NCBI GenBank assembly: GCA_947631845.1
Contig: CANRMY010000025.1
Location: 1-35,680, forward strand
Length of the DNA: 35,680 nt
Source: an uncultured Oscillospiraceae bacterium
GTDB taxonomy: Bacteria; Bacillota; Clostridia; Oscillospirales; Oscillospiraceae
Reading direction: 5' to 3'
The notes under the pieces were generated by a model. The model saw only the letters and a list, made by a program, of their open reading frames with translations, was not told the origin of the DNA and ran no database searches. Below, one piece after another: positions 8,504 through 16,425 of this stretch (the first letter of the stretch is position 1; each line of letters starts with the position of its first letter). The position numbers and the translations under genes were made by a program.

Positions 8504-10072
8504 ATGGATCTGAAAAAGACGGCGCTGGGCATCGAGCTCGGCTCCACCCGCATCAAGGCGGTGCTCATCGACGAAAACCACATCCCCGTGGCCTCCGGAG
8601 ACCACGAGTGGGAGAACCGGCTGGTGAACGGCGTCTGGACCTACTCCATGGACGCCATCCACCAGGGACTGCGGGATTGCTACGCCAATCTCAAGAAGGA
8701 CGTGCGGGAGAAATTCGGTGAGGAGCTGACCACGGTGGGGGCCATCGGCGTCTCCGCCATGATGCACGGCTATCTGCCCTTTGACAAGGACATGAACCAG
8801 CTGGCGGAGTTCCGCACCTGGCGCAATACCATCACCGGCCAGGCCGCCGAGGAGCTGACCAGGCTCTTTGGCTTCAACATCCCCCAGCGGTGGTCCATCG
8901 CCCACCTCTACCAGGCCATTTTGAACGGCGAGGAGCACCTGCCGCGTCTGGCGCACCTGACCACCCTGGCCGGGTACATCCACTACGAGCTGACGGGCCG
9001 CCACGTCATGGGCGTGGGCGAGGCCGCCGGCATGTTCCCCATCGACAGCGCCAAAAACGACTACGATCAGCGGATGGTGGACCTCTTCGACGCCCTCACC
9101 GAGTTCAAGGGCTACAGCTGGAAGCTCCGGGACGTGCTGCCGGAGGTGCTCACGGCCGGGGAGAACGCGGGGATGCTCACCGCCTCCGGCGCGCTGTTCC
9201 TGGATCCCACCGGCGCGCTTGTCCCCGGTATCCCCGTGGCCCCCTGCGAGGGCGACGCCGGCACCGGTATGGCCGCCACCAACTCCGTGCGGGTGGGCAC
9301 CGGCAATGTCTCCGCCGGCACATCGGATTTCGCCATGGTGGTGGTGGATAAGCCCCTGGGCGTCCACCGGGAGATCGACATGGTCACCACCCCCTCCGGC
9401 GCGCCCGTGGCTATGGTCCACTGCAACAACTGCACCTCGGACATCAACGCCTGGGTGGGCCTGTTCGCTGACTTCGCCGCCTCCGCCGGCTTTAAAATGG
9501 ACCGGGGCGACCTGTTCACCCTGCTCTTTAAGAAAGCTATGGAGGGCGACCCCGACTGCGGCGGCCTTCTCAGCTTCAACTACTTCTCCGGCGAGGGCGT
9601 CACCGACCTGGACGAGGGCCGGCCCCTCTTTGTGCGGACGCCGGACGCCAGGGTGACCCTGGCCAACTTCATGCGGACCCATCTGCTGTCCGCTCTCGCC
9701 ACCCTAAAGATCGGCCTGGATATCCTGACGGGGGAGGAGAAGGTCCGCATCGACAAGCTCTACGGCCACGGCGGCTTCTTCAAGACCCCGGGCGTGGGAC
9801 AGACCATGCTCTCCGCCGCCGCCGGCGTGCCCGTCTCCGTCATGGAGACAGCCGGGGAGGGCGGCCCCTACGGCATGGCGCTCCTGGCCGCCTATATGAT
9901 CTGGAAAAAGCCCGGCGAGGCCTTGGACGACTACCTGGAGTCCCGCGTCTTCGCCTCCGCCAGATCCACCACCCTGATGGCCGACGCGTCCGACGTGGAC
10001 GGCTTCAACACCTTCCTGGAGACCTATAAAAAGGCCCTACCGGTGGAGCGTCTGGCCGCCCAGGTGCTGTGA
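8504..10072 (+). CDS. araB: FGGY-family carbohydrate kinase, probable L-ribulokinase
   Basis: A 522-residue sugar kinase of the FGGY/ASKHA fold, expected to phosphorylate L-ribulose to L-ribulose-5-phosphate using ATP. The N-terminal [14 protein letters not shown] phosphate-1 loop (about residues 8-21), the [13 protein letters not shown] segment (about 83-95) and the glycine-rich C-terminal [15 protein letters not shown] adenosine region (about 450-464) are visible. It is shorter than E. coli AraB (~566) and its substrate cannot be read from sequence. The assignment rests on position between araA and araD with no other kinase gene in the operon. GAAGGAG lies about 10 bases before ATG 8504. 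The stop overlaps the next gene's GTG start. Confidence 0.82.
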   Translation: MDLKKTALGIELGSTRIKAVLIDENHIPVASGDHEWENRLVNGVWTYSMDAIHQGLRDCYANLKKDVREKFGEELTTVGAIGVSAMMHGYLPFDKDMNQLAEFRTWRNTITGQAAEELTRLFGFNIPQRWSIAHLYQAILNGEEHLPRLAHLTTLAGYIHYELTGRHVMGVGEAAGMFPIDSAKNDYDQRMVDLFDALTEFKGYSWKLRDVLPEVLTAGENAGMLTASGALFLDPTGALVPGIPVAPCEGDAGTGMAATNSVRVGTGNVSAGTSDFAMVVVDKPLGVHREIDMVTTPSGAPVAMVHCNNCTSDINAWVGLFADFAASAGFKMDRGDLFTLLFKKAMEGDPDCGGLLSFNYFSGEGVTDLDEGRPLFVRTPDARVTLANFMRTHLLSALATLKIGLDILTGEEKVRIDKLYGHGGFFKTPGVGQTMLSAAAGVPVSVMETAGEGGPYGMALLAAYMIWKKPGEALDDYLESRVFASARSTTLMADASDVDGFNTFLETYKKALPVERLAAQVL

Positions 10073-10869
10073 TCCTCCCGGCCTGGAAACAGCGGGCCTG
10101 GAGGCTCCTGCTCTTTGACCTGGACGACACCCTGCTCAGAAGCGACAAGACCGTGCCGCCCCGGACGCTGGAGGCCCTGGGACGGATCCGGCGGGAGAGG
10201 AGCGTCCTCATCGGCGTCTCCACCTCCCGGAGCGAGGTGAACGCGGAGGTGTTTACCCGGAGGCTGAATCCCGATGTGCTGATCACCAGCGGCGGGGCCC
10301 GCGTCCGGGCGGGGGAGAGGATCCTCTTTCACGCGCCCTTTACAGGGGAAGAAACAGGTAGTATAATAAAGACGGCGCGGGCCATAGCCGGACGCGGCGT
10401 CCTGATGGACGCGGATACGCCGCGCGCCCATTACCGCAACTACCCGGCCAGCGAGCACAAGGTCCCCGCCGGCTTTGAAAGGTGCGTGGATACGGACTTC
10501 TCAAGCCCCCCGGAGGACGCCCTGATGGTGTGCGTCAAGCTCCCGGATCCCGCGCTGGCGGACCGGCTGCGCCGGGAGACGCCCTTCGCGGACGTGACCC
10601 GGTTCGTCAATTCCGACTGGTACAGGCTGATCCGAAAGGGCGTCACCAAGGAGACGGGACTTCAAACGCTCCGCGCCGCCCTGGATCTGGATCCACAGGA
10701 TATGGTTGCCTTCGGCGACGACCTGGCGGACGTGGAGATGCTCCGGGCCGCCGGCCTGGGCGTGGCCATGGGCAACGCCGTGCCGGAGGTGAAGGCCGCC
10801 GCCGATATGGTCATCGGCCGCAACGACTCCGATGCCATCGCGGACTTTTTGAATGACCTGTTCCCATAA
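10069..10869 (+). CDS. HAD superfamily hydrolase, Cof-like phosphatase
   Basis: A 266-residue HAD phosphatase of the C2-capped Cof type. Motif I is FDLDDTLL with nucleophile Asp17 and acid Asp19; motif II is in GVSTSRS; the motif III lysine is likely in IRKGVTKE; motif IV is [10 protein letters not shown]. The GTG start overlaps the kinase stop (GTGA), implying translational coupling; no strong ribosome site is seen. A sugar-phosphate phosphatase that relieves build-up of L-ribulose-5-P or related esters would fit the operon, but the substrate is unknown and this role is inference. Confidence 0.85.
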   Translation: MILPAWKQRAWRLLLFDLDDTLLRSDKTVPPRTLEALGRIRRERSVLIGVSTSRSEVNAEVFTRRLNPDVLITSGGARVRAGERILFHAPFTGEETGSIIKTARAIAGRGVLMDADTPRAHYRNYPASEHKVPAGFERCVDTDFSSPPEDALMVCVKLPDPALADRLRRETPFADVTRFVNSDWYRLIRKGVTKETGLQTLRAALDLDPQDMVAFGDDLADVEMLRAAGLGVAMGNAVPEVKAAADMVIGRNDSDAIADFLNDLFP

Positions 10870-10880
10870 AACTGCCCTGT

Positions 10881-10898
10881 GGGCCGGACACCCGGCCC
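10881..10898. repeat. Single hairpin-repeat unit, E-type
   Basis: A 7-bp perfect palindrome (10881-10887 with 10892-10898) in the 71-base gap between the HAD and araD genes. Its reverse complement matches the core of the E-type unit at 14561-14582, so it is a lone, inverted, possibly degraded member of the same family, lying inside an operon. Confidence 0.6.
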
Positions 10899-10940
10899 GC
10901 GTTCCGAATAACACACACACTGAAAACAGGAGGAATCCCT

Positions 10941-11636
10941 ATGCTTGAAGAACTGAAACAGCAGGTGCTGGAGGCCAACCTGCTCCTGCCCAAACACGGC
11001 CTTGTGACCTTCACCTGGGGCAACGTCTCCGGCATCGACCGGGAGCGGGGCCTGGTGGTCATCAAGCCCTCCGGCGTGGAATATGACGGCATGAAGGCGG
11101 AGGACATGGTTGTGGTGGACATGAACGGCAGCCGGGTGGAGGGGCGCTATAAGCCCTCCTCCGATACGCCCACCCATGTGGCCCTCTACAAGGCGTTCCC
11201 GACTCTGGGCGGCATCGTCCACACCCACTCCCGCTGGGCCACGTCCTTTGCCCAGGCCGGGCGCGGCATCCCGCCCTTCGGCACCACCCAGGGGGATTAT
11301 TTCTACGGCGAGATCCCCTGCACCCGCCGCATGACCCCGGAGGAGATCGCGGGGGAGTACGAGCTGGAGACGGGCAACGTCATCATCGAGACGTTCATCA
11401 AGCGGGATATCTCTCCCGCCGATATCCCCGCCGTCCTGGTCTGCTCCCATGGCCCCTTCGCCTGGGGGACCGACCCCATGAACGCCGTCCACAACGCCGT
11501 GGTGCTGGAGGAGGTGGCCTTTATGGCCTTCCACGCCATGGCGCTCACCCCCGGCCTGCCCCCGATGCAGCAGGAGCTGCTGGACAAGCACTATCTCCGC
11601 AAGCACGGCGCCAACGCCTACTACGGACAAAACTGA
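10941..11636 (+). CDS. araD: L-ribulose-5-phosphate 4-epimerase
   Basis: Epimerises L-ribulose-5-P to D-xylulose-5-P (EC 5.1.3.4), the exit to the pentose phosphate pathway. The 231-residue length is exactly that of the class II aldolase-type family. Visible signatures are the GNVSGIDRE phosphate loop near residue 30, KPSGVEYD, the zinc-binding HTHSRWA pair, and a later zinc histidine in [12 protein letters not shown] 10941 follows AGGAGGAA. The transketolase gene begins 17 bases after its stop, so arabinose entry and pentose-phosphate conversion are coordinated. Confidence 0.96.
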   Translation: MLEELKQQVLEANLLLPKHGLVTFTWGNVSGIDRERGLVVIKPSGVEYDGMKAEDMVVVDMNGSRVEGRYKPSSDTPTHVALYKAFPTLGGIVHTHSRWATSFAQAGRGIPPFGTTQGDYFYGEIPCTRRMTPEEIAGEYELETGNVIIETFIKRDISPADIPAVLVCSHGPFAWGTDPMNAVHNAVVLEEVAFMAFHAMALTPGLPPMQQELLDKHYLRKHGANAYYGQN

Positions 11637-11653
11637 GGAGGAAGAAAACCGCA

Positions 11654-12499
11654 ATGACTGATTTGGAAAAGAAAGACCTGGCTATTAAGGCCACAAAGGT
11701 GCGCATGGGGGTCATCGAGGGCACCCACGCGGCCAAGGCGGGCCACCCCGGCGGCTCCCTTTCCGCCGCCGACATGTTCACCTACCTCTACTTCAAGGAG
11801 CTGAACATCGACCCTAACGACCCCAAAAATCCCGACCGGGACCGGTTCGTGCTCAGTAAGGGCCACACCGCCCCCGGCCTCTACGCCGCCCTGGCGCTGC
11901 GGGGCTTCTTCCCCTGGGAGGATCTGAAGACCCTCCGCCAGATCGGCAGCCACCTGCAGGGCCACCCCAACATGAACCTGACCCCCGGCGTGGATATGTC
12001 CACCGGCTCTTTGGGCCAGGGCGTCTCCTGCGCCGCCGGTATGGCCAAGGCCGCCAAGTACATGGGCAAAACCTGCCGCGTCTATACGCTCCTGGGCGAC
12101 GGCGAGATCGAGGAGGGCCAGGTCTGGGAGGCCTTCATGTTCGCCGCCAACTATAAGCTGGACAACTTCGTGGCCATCATCGACAAGAACGGCCTGCAGA
12201 TCGACGGGCCTACAAAGGACGTGATGGACTCCGGCGATATCGCCGCCAAGCTCCGGGCCTTCGGCTTTGAGGTCATGGAGATCAACGGCCACGATTTTGA
12301 CGAGATGGAGGCCGCCTTTACGAAGGCCCGCGAGACAAAGGGCAAGCCCTTCGGCATCGTGATGCACACCGTCAAGGGCACCGGCGTCAGCTACATGACC
12401 AACAGCGTCGAGTGGCACGGCAAGGCCCCCAACGACGCGGAGTACGAGATCGCCATGAACGAGCTGAACGCTCACCTGGCAGAACTGGAGGCGAAATAG
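11654..12499 (+). CDS. Transketolase, N-terminal subunit
   Basis: The 281-residue N-terminal half of a split transketolase (EC 2.2.1.1), carrying the pyrophosphate-binding part of the thiamine diphosphate site. Visible features are AGHPGGSLSAADM (about 26-38), LSKGHTAPGLYAAL (about 65-78), and the GDGEIEEGQVWEA ThDP motif near 150 with KNGLQIDG later. With the C-terminal subunit it consumes the D-xylulose-5-P made by AraD. Splitting is common in Clostridia and not a frameshift, since each half has its own start. GAGGAGGAA precedes ATG 11654. The stop lies inside the first hairpin of the downstream intergenic structure. Confidence 0.94.
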   Translation: MTDLEKKDLAIKATKVRMGVIEGTHAAKAGHPGGSLSAADMFTYLYFKELNIDPNDPKNPDRDRFVLSKGHTAPGLYAALALRGFFPWEDLKTLRQIGSHLQGHPNMNLTPGVDMSTGSLGQGVSCAAGMAKAAKYMGKTCRVYTLLGDGEIEEGQVWEAFMFAANYKLDNFVAIIDKNGLQIDGPTKDVMDSGDIAAKLRAFGFEVMEINGHDFDEMEAAFTKARETKGKPFGIVMHTVKGTGVSYMTNSVEWHGKAPNDAEYEIAMNELNAHLAELEAK

Positions 12500-12560
12500 T
12501 ATGATAAATCATACTATTGATTTTTATTTCGCCGTGCCGGACGCAGCCGGCACATGGCGA
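12490..12560 (+). other. Two perfect hairpins after the transketolase N-subunit stop
   Basis: Arm 12495-12504 pairs perfectly with 12509-12518 over a 4-base loop and contains the TAG stop of the upstream gene; a T-rich stretch (12521-12529) follows, giving a weak terminator or attenuator look. Next, 12534-12540 pairs with 12547-12553, extended by 12529-12533 with 12556-12560 across a 2-base bulge. The 12526-12533 segment can alternatively pair with 12490-12497. These are direct sequence observations; a regulatory role is inference. Confidence 0.7.
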
Positions 12561-12561
12561 A

Positions 12562-12625
12562 TAATCCTCCATGCGCTGTGGAGGAACGGAAAAAATATAT
12601 ATTGCGCTAAGCGCATGGAGGATTA
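12562..12625 (+). promoter_or_regulatory. Ribosome-site-sequestering inverted repeat with alternative hairpin
   Basis: A 16-base perfect inverted repeat, 12562-12577 with 12610-12625, contains the GGAGG (12617-12621) of the transketolase C-subunit gene in its right arm. The left arm can instead pair locally: 12565-12571 with 12579-12585 (7 bp, 7-base loop). The two pairings are mutually exclusive and would leave the ribosome site closed or open. This resembles a translational switch or thermosensor. No known riboswitch class was recognised. Confidence 0.7.
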
Positions 12626-12627
12626 AT

Positions 12628-13566
12628 ATGGCAGACGTAAAGAAAATGGCGACCCGCGACGCCTACGGCCAGGCTCTGGCCAAGCTGGGCGCGGAGAAAT
12701 CCGATCTGGTGGTCTTCGAGGCCGATCTGGCCGCCGCCACCAAGACCGGCGTATTCAGAAAGGCGTTCCCCGACAGGCACTTTGAGTGCGGCATCGCCGA
12801 GGGCAACATGATGGCGGTGGCCGCCGGCGCGGCCAGCATGGGCCTGGTGCCCTTCGCCAGCTCCTTCGCCATGTTCGCCGCCGGACGGGCCTTTGAGCAG
12901 GTGCGCAACTCCATCGGCTACCCCCATCTGAACGTGAAGATCGGCGCCACCCACGGCGGTATCTCCGTGGGCGAGGACGGCGCCTCCCACCAGTGCTGTG
13001 AGGACTTCGCCCTGATGCGCTCCATCCCCGGTATGGTGGTGCTGTGCCCCTCCGACGCGGTGGAGGCCGAGGCCGCCGTCCGCGCCGCCTATGAGCACCA
13101 GGGCCCCGTCTACCTCCGGTTCGGCCGTCTGGCGATCCCCGTTTTCCACGATGAGAATACCTTCCAATTTGAGATCGGCAAGGGCGAGACCCTCCGGGAG
13201 GGCGACGATGTGGCCATCATCGCCACGGGCCTCATGGTCTACGAGGCCCTCCAGGCCGCCGACGCTTTGAAGGCCGAGGGCATCAACGCCCGGGTCGTCA
13301 ACATCTGCACCGTCAAGCCCCTGGACACCGAGATCGTCCTGAAGGCCGCCCGGGAGTGCGGCAAGATCGTCACCGCCGAGGAGCATTCCATCATCGGAGG
13401 CTTGGGCGAGGCCGTCTGCGCCGTGGTGGCCGAGTCCGGCATCCCCTGCAAGGTGAAGCGCGTGGGCGTCAACGACGAGTTCGGCCACTCCGGCCCCGCC
13501 GTGCCCCTGCTCAAGCAGTTCGGCCTTTCCGCGGAGAACATCGTTAACGTGGTCAAAGCCCTGTAA
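12628..13566 (+). CDS. Transketolase, C-terminal subunit
   Basis: A 312-residue partner of the N-terminal subunit, made of the pyrimidine-binding and C-terminal transketolase domains. Visible segments are ECGIAEGNMMAVAAG (about 45-60, with the glutamate that contacts the ThDP pyrimidine), the HGGISVGEDGASHQ loop near 100, and C-terminal AEEHSIIGGLGEAV. An earlier in-frame ATG at 12571 lies in the intergenic hairpin and lacks a suitable site; ATG 12628 has GGAGG 6 bases upstream. The 128-base gap to the N-subunit is unusually long for subunits of one enzyme and is packed with inverted repeats. Confidence 0.95.
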   Translation: MADVKKMATRDAYGQALAKLGAEKSDLVVFEADLAAATKTGVFRKAFPDRHFECGIAEGNMMAVAAGAASMGLVPFASSFAMFAAGRAFEQVRNSIGYPHLNVKIGATHGGISVGEDGASHQCCEDFALMRSIPGMVVLCPSDAVEAEAAVRAAYEHQGPVYLRFGRLAIPVFHDENTFQFEIGKGETLREGDDVAIIATGLMVYEALQAADALKAEGINARVVNICTVKPLDTEIVLKAARECGKIVTAEEHSIIGGLGEAVCAVVAESGIPCKVKRVGVNDEFGHSGPAVPLLKQFGLSAENIVNVVKAL

Positions 13567-13623
13567 AAATCAGAAGATCCAGCCAAAACGCTTAAAATAA
13601 ACTCATTTAAGGAGGAATTTGTT

Positions 13624-14277
13624 ATGAAACTCTTCATCGACACCGCCCATGTGGAGGATATCCGCAAGGCAAACGATCTGGGCGTCATCTGCGGCGTCAC
13701 CACCAATCCCAGCCTTATCGCCAAGGAGGGCCGCGACTTCAAGGAGGTCATTCAGGAGATCACCTCCATCGTGGACGGCCCCATCTCCGGCGAGGTCAAG
13801 GCCACCACCACCGACGCCGAGGGCATGATCAAGGAAGGCCGCGAGATCGCCGCCATCCATCCCAATATGGTCGTCAAGATCCCCATGACCGCCGAGGGCC
13901 TCAAGGCCGTGAAGGTGCTCCACAGCGAGGGCATCAAGACCAACGTGACCCTGGTCTTCACCGCCAACCAGGCGCTCCTGGCCGCCCGGGCCGGCGCCAC
14001 CTATGTCAGCCCCTTCCTGGGCCGTCTGGATGACATCTCCACCGAGGGCGTGGCTCTCATCGAGGACATCGTCACCATCTTCGATAACTACGGCTTCGAC
14101 ACCGAGATCATCTGCGCCTCCATCCGCAACCCCATCCATGTGACCCAGTGTGCCCTGGCCGGCGCCCACATCGCCACTATTCCCTACAGCGTCATCGAGC
14201 AGATGCTCCATCACCCCCTGACCGACGCCGGAATCGAGAAGTTCAAGAAGGACTACATCGCCGTCTTCGGTGAGTAA
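13624..14277 (+). CDS. fsa: Short transaldolase of the FSA/transaldolase family
   Basis: A 217-residue TIM-barrel aldolase using a Schiff-base lysine, Lys85 in [11 protein letters not shown], at the same number as in E. coli FSA. Family names vary between fructose-6-phosphate aldolase and transaldolase. Two residues that differ between these activities look transaldolase-like here: Glu57 (Gln59 in FSA) and Phe131 (Tyr131 in FSA). I therefore favour transaldolase (EC 2.2.1.2), which with the upstream transketolase would complete the non-oxidative pentose phosphate steps from arabinose. AAGGAGGA precedes ATG 13624. It is the last gene of the operon, followed after 11 bases by a strong terminator. 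Confidence 0.93.
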   Translation: MKLFIDTAHVEDIRKANDLGVICGVTTNPSLIAKEGRDFKEVIQEITSIVDGPISGEVKATTTDAEGMIKEGREIAAIHPNMVVKIPMTAEGLKAVKVLHSEGIKTNVTLVFTANQALLAARAGATYVSPFLGRLDDISTEGVALIEDIVTIFDNYGFDTEIICASIRNPIHVTQCALAGAHIATIPYSVIEQMLHHPLTDAGIEKFKKDYIAVFGE

Positions 14278-14288
14278 ACCCCACTTTT

Positions 14289-14333
14289 ATGCAAAAAGCC
14301 GGACAGGAGCCTTTCCTGTCCGGCTTTTTGCAT
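14289..14333 (+). terminator. Strong intrinsic terminator of the arabinan operon
   Basis: A 20-bp perfect stem (14289-14308 with 14314-14333) and a 5-base loop start 11 bases after the transaldolase stop. The A-run of the 5' arm and T-run of the 3' arm are inside the palindrome, so it can work in both directions. Confidence 0.93.
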
Positions 14334-14410
14334 AGCGTACAGTACGGATCCGTTTCCAAGCGACACGCCGGCGGCACGCGTATTTCCGGGGATTTTCCTC
14401 CAGAAACGCC

Positions 14411-14798
14411 GTAGGGGCCGGACACCTGGCCGGCCTGTCTATCGAATTTTCGCCCCGCCCGCCGTCAAAAAGGTTGCGGCTCCGTCGCGTATTTGAAAAT
14501 AGGGCCGCCTGGAGAGGCGGCCCCTACAAGGTTGTACGGTGGATTTCCCGGGAAATTCGCGGGCCGGCCGGGTGTCCGGCCCGTACAGAAACGTCTTACG
14601 AAATGCGGCGAAAACTCGTGGGCCGCCGAGGGCGGCGGCCCGTACGGCGTTGGGGGTGGGGTTCCCGGAAATTTGTGTGTGCCGCGCGGGAAATTCGACG
14701 GTGCGGCGTGTGGGCCGATGTGGTCATCGGCCCCTACAGGTACGCTGTTCAAAAATAATGCGGAAATTTGATACACGGGCCGGCCAGGTGTCCGGCCT
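14411..14798. repeat. Intergenic hairpin-repeat block 2 (six GC-rich palindromes)
   Basis: This occupies most of the 533-base gap between the operon terminator and the retropepsin-like gene; short open frames here are only the repeats read through. Units are an inverted E unit at 14416-14435, A 14502-14523, E 14561-14582, B 14620-14641, C 14712-14733 and E 14777-14797. The A, B and C units match those of block 1 in sequence and order, and both blocks begin with the same AAAAAGGTTGCGGC lead-in. Spacers between units differ, so the units may be duplicating as modules. No gene or promoter was found inside. Confidence 0.85.
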
Positions 14799-14810
14799 GT
14801 ACGGGTGCGC

Positions 14811-15566
14811 TCAGAACAGCCACAGCGCGGCGTGGGGAAAGTCCAGGAGGGACAGCTGTTCCGAAAGGATCTGACTGCCGATCACGCCGTCCACCGGGAC
14901 GCGCTCGCGGATCTGGGAGATGTCCGTAAAAACGGCGTTGATATTCCGGTATTTTCGCGTCCCGGCGGCGATCTCCGGGATGACATAGACGCCCGGAGAA
15001 TCCGGCAGGGGAGTGGCCGCCACCGTATCCGCCAAATCATTGGACAACAGGCATGTGTTGGCCCCCGTGTCCAGGACAAACCGGTGCGCCTCGCCGCTGA
15101 CCGTCAGCGAAATCACCGGCAGCGCCTCCCTGGACAGCGGCAGCTTTTCCGCTCCGTCGGTGCTGATGTCGGGCGCGACGGTCAGGACGGACTTCTGATA
15201 GTCCAGCAGTACAGGCACATCGCCCAGGGCCTCCATACCGATAGAGCCGAGTAGGCGAAGCTCCGGCTCGAAGATTCTCAGGCTGTTTTCCACATAGGCC
15301 GCGTCCATGCATATCACAGAAAGGTCGTTTACCGTGAACGGGCCGAAGGCAAGCTCCCGGAGCTTTGCCTCCGACGCGGCGTTGACCGCCATTTTCTCAT
15401 TGAAGACAGCAATCTCCTTTGTCTCGCCCGCAAGATAAGAAAAATAGGCGCTGTTTACCGTCGTCTGCATGGCGCCGGTGTCAAAGGCGAACCACCCCTC
15501 GACCCCGTCGGCCCGAGCGGGCAGGAGTATGATCCCGGCCACATTTTTAAACGTAATGGATTCCAT
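14811..15566 (-). CDS. Two-domain retropepsin-like aspartyl protease family protein
   Basis: A 251-residue protein with two halves of about 125 residues, each with the outline of a retroviral-type aspartyl protease monomer. Half one has FDTGA (Asp29) and later SIGMEAL followed by LLDYQ (about 108-124); half two has LDTGAN (Asp166) and VIGSQIL followed by LLDFP near the C-terminus. The two aspartates could form one active site in a single chain, as in pepsin. There is no signal peptide or membrane helix, so a cytoplasmic site is expected. ATG 15566 is chosen for the GGAGAG a few bases upstream. It lies 28 bases downstream of the DUF4097 gene on the same strand and may be the last gene of that operon. 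Protease activity is untested. Confidence 0.78.
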   Translation of the reverse strand: MESITFKNVAGIILLPARADGVEGWFAFDTGAMQTTVNSAYFSYLAGETKEIAVFNEKMAVNAASEAKLRELAFGPFTVNDLSVICMDAAYVENSLRIFEPELRLLGSIGMEALGDVPVLLDYQKSVLTVAPDISTDGAEKLPLSREALPVISLTVSGEAHRFVLDTGANTCLLSNDLADTVAATPLPDSPGVYVIPEIAAGTRKYRNINAVFTDISQIRERVPVDGVIGSQILSEQLSLLDFPHAALWLF

Positions 15567-15594
15567 TTTCCACTCTCCTGTTAAATATATCCCT

Positions 15595-16425
15595 TTACCC
15601 CTCAAACCTCACATCGATATCGCCGGAGACGGTAGAGGCGGTGAGGGGGATGGGGCCTTCGCCGCCGGAGGCGAGGCCGGTGTCGCCGGAGACGGTGGAG
15701 ACGCTCACCGCGTAGTCCTCCCGCGCGCCGGACAGAGTTCCGTCCATATCGCCGGAGACAGAGGAGAGGTGAACGCCGCCGGGGGCGGCCGCAAGGTCAA
15801 AGTCCACATCCCCGGAGGTGGTGGACACGCTGAAGGTATCCGCCGTGAGGTTGCCCAGTTCCAGGTCGCCGGAGACGGTTTCGGCGGAAAAGGCGCGGCA
15901 GGCCAGGGACGGGATACTGATATCGCCGCTGGTGGTTTTTAACTTCGTTTCGTCCAGAGTGTCCGCTTCGAGCTTTAAATCCCCGCTGACGGTAGAGACG
16001 GTCAGCGCCGGGGCAAAGCCGGCGGGAAGGAGAACGGTGATCTCCCTGGCGTTCCGGCCAAAGTCGATCATGAAAAGCGTAAAGTCCGCCTTTTTCTTCT
16101 GGGTCACTACCAGTGTCCCGTCCAACGACTGCGTCACCTCCACGCCCTCGGCGGAGTCGCTGAGGACGCGGATCTCCTCCCCGTCCCCGTATCTGACGGT
16201 CACGTCGGCGTTGACGGCGTCGATTTTGATCTGCTCCATCCCCTCGACGTGACAGGCGTACCGGAAGGCGTCGCCGGCGGAGTCGCTGCCCGTAAGGTCG
16301 ATTTTTACAAGCCCCGTTTCGATGTTCAAAACGCTCATGTCGCCCTCCGCCAGGAGGGCTCCGACACCAAACAGCAGCGCGCCCAGGGCAAAGAGACATG
16401 CGGCGATGATCAAAGCCTTTTTCAT
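15595..16425 (-). CDS. Membrane-anchored DUF4097 family beta-strand repeat protein
   Basis: A 276-residue protein with an N-terminal hydrophobic helix (about residues 4-26), then an exported or surface-facing repeat domain. Seven repeats of about 17-20 residues each centre on SGD, in forms such as TVSGDLKL, TTSGDISI and SVSGDMDG, from about residue 145 to the end; this predicts a beta-solenoid. DUF4097 proteins are frequent next to HAAS/DUF1700 and PadR genes, but their role is unproven and envelope sensing or adhesion is only a guess. Its ATG overlaps the stop of the upstream HAAS gene by 4 bases, so the two are translationally coupled. Confidence 0.88.
   Translation of the reverse strand: MKKALIIAACLFALGALLFGVGALLAEGDMSVLNIETGLVKIDLTGSDSAGDAFRYACHVEGMEQIKIDAVNADVTVRYGDGEEIRVLSDSAEGVEVTQSLDGTLVVTQKKKADFTLFMIDFGRNAREITVLLPAGFAPALTVSTVSGDLKLEADTLDETKLKTTSGDISIPSLACRAFSAETVSGDLELGNLTADTFSVSTTSGDVDFDLAAAPGGVHLSSVSGDMDGTLSGAREDYAVSVSTVSGDTGLASGGEGPIPLTASTVSGDIDVRFEG

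Noticed and set aside
12571-12627. An upstream in-frame ATG for the transketolase C-subunit
   Set aside because: It would add 19 residues encoded by the hairpin and has no properly spaced ribosome site; ATG 12628 has one at 6 bases.
11654-13566. Transketolase broken by frameshift into two pseudogene parts
   Set aside because: Both halves have their own start and ribosome site, full domains, and match the normal split subunits of Clostridia.
14465-14874. Several small open frames in the second hairpin block
   Set aside because: They consist of the repeats read through in several frames, with Gly/Pro/Arg-rich products, no ribosome sites and no conserved motif.
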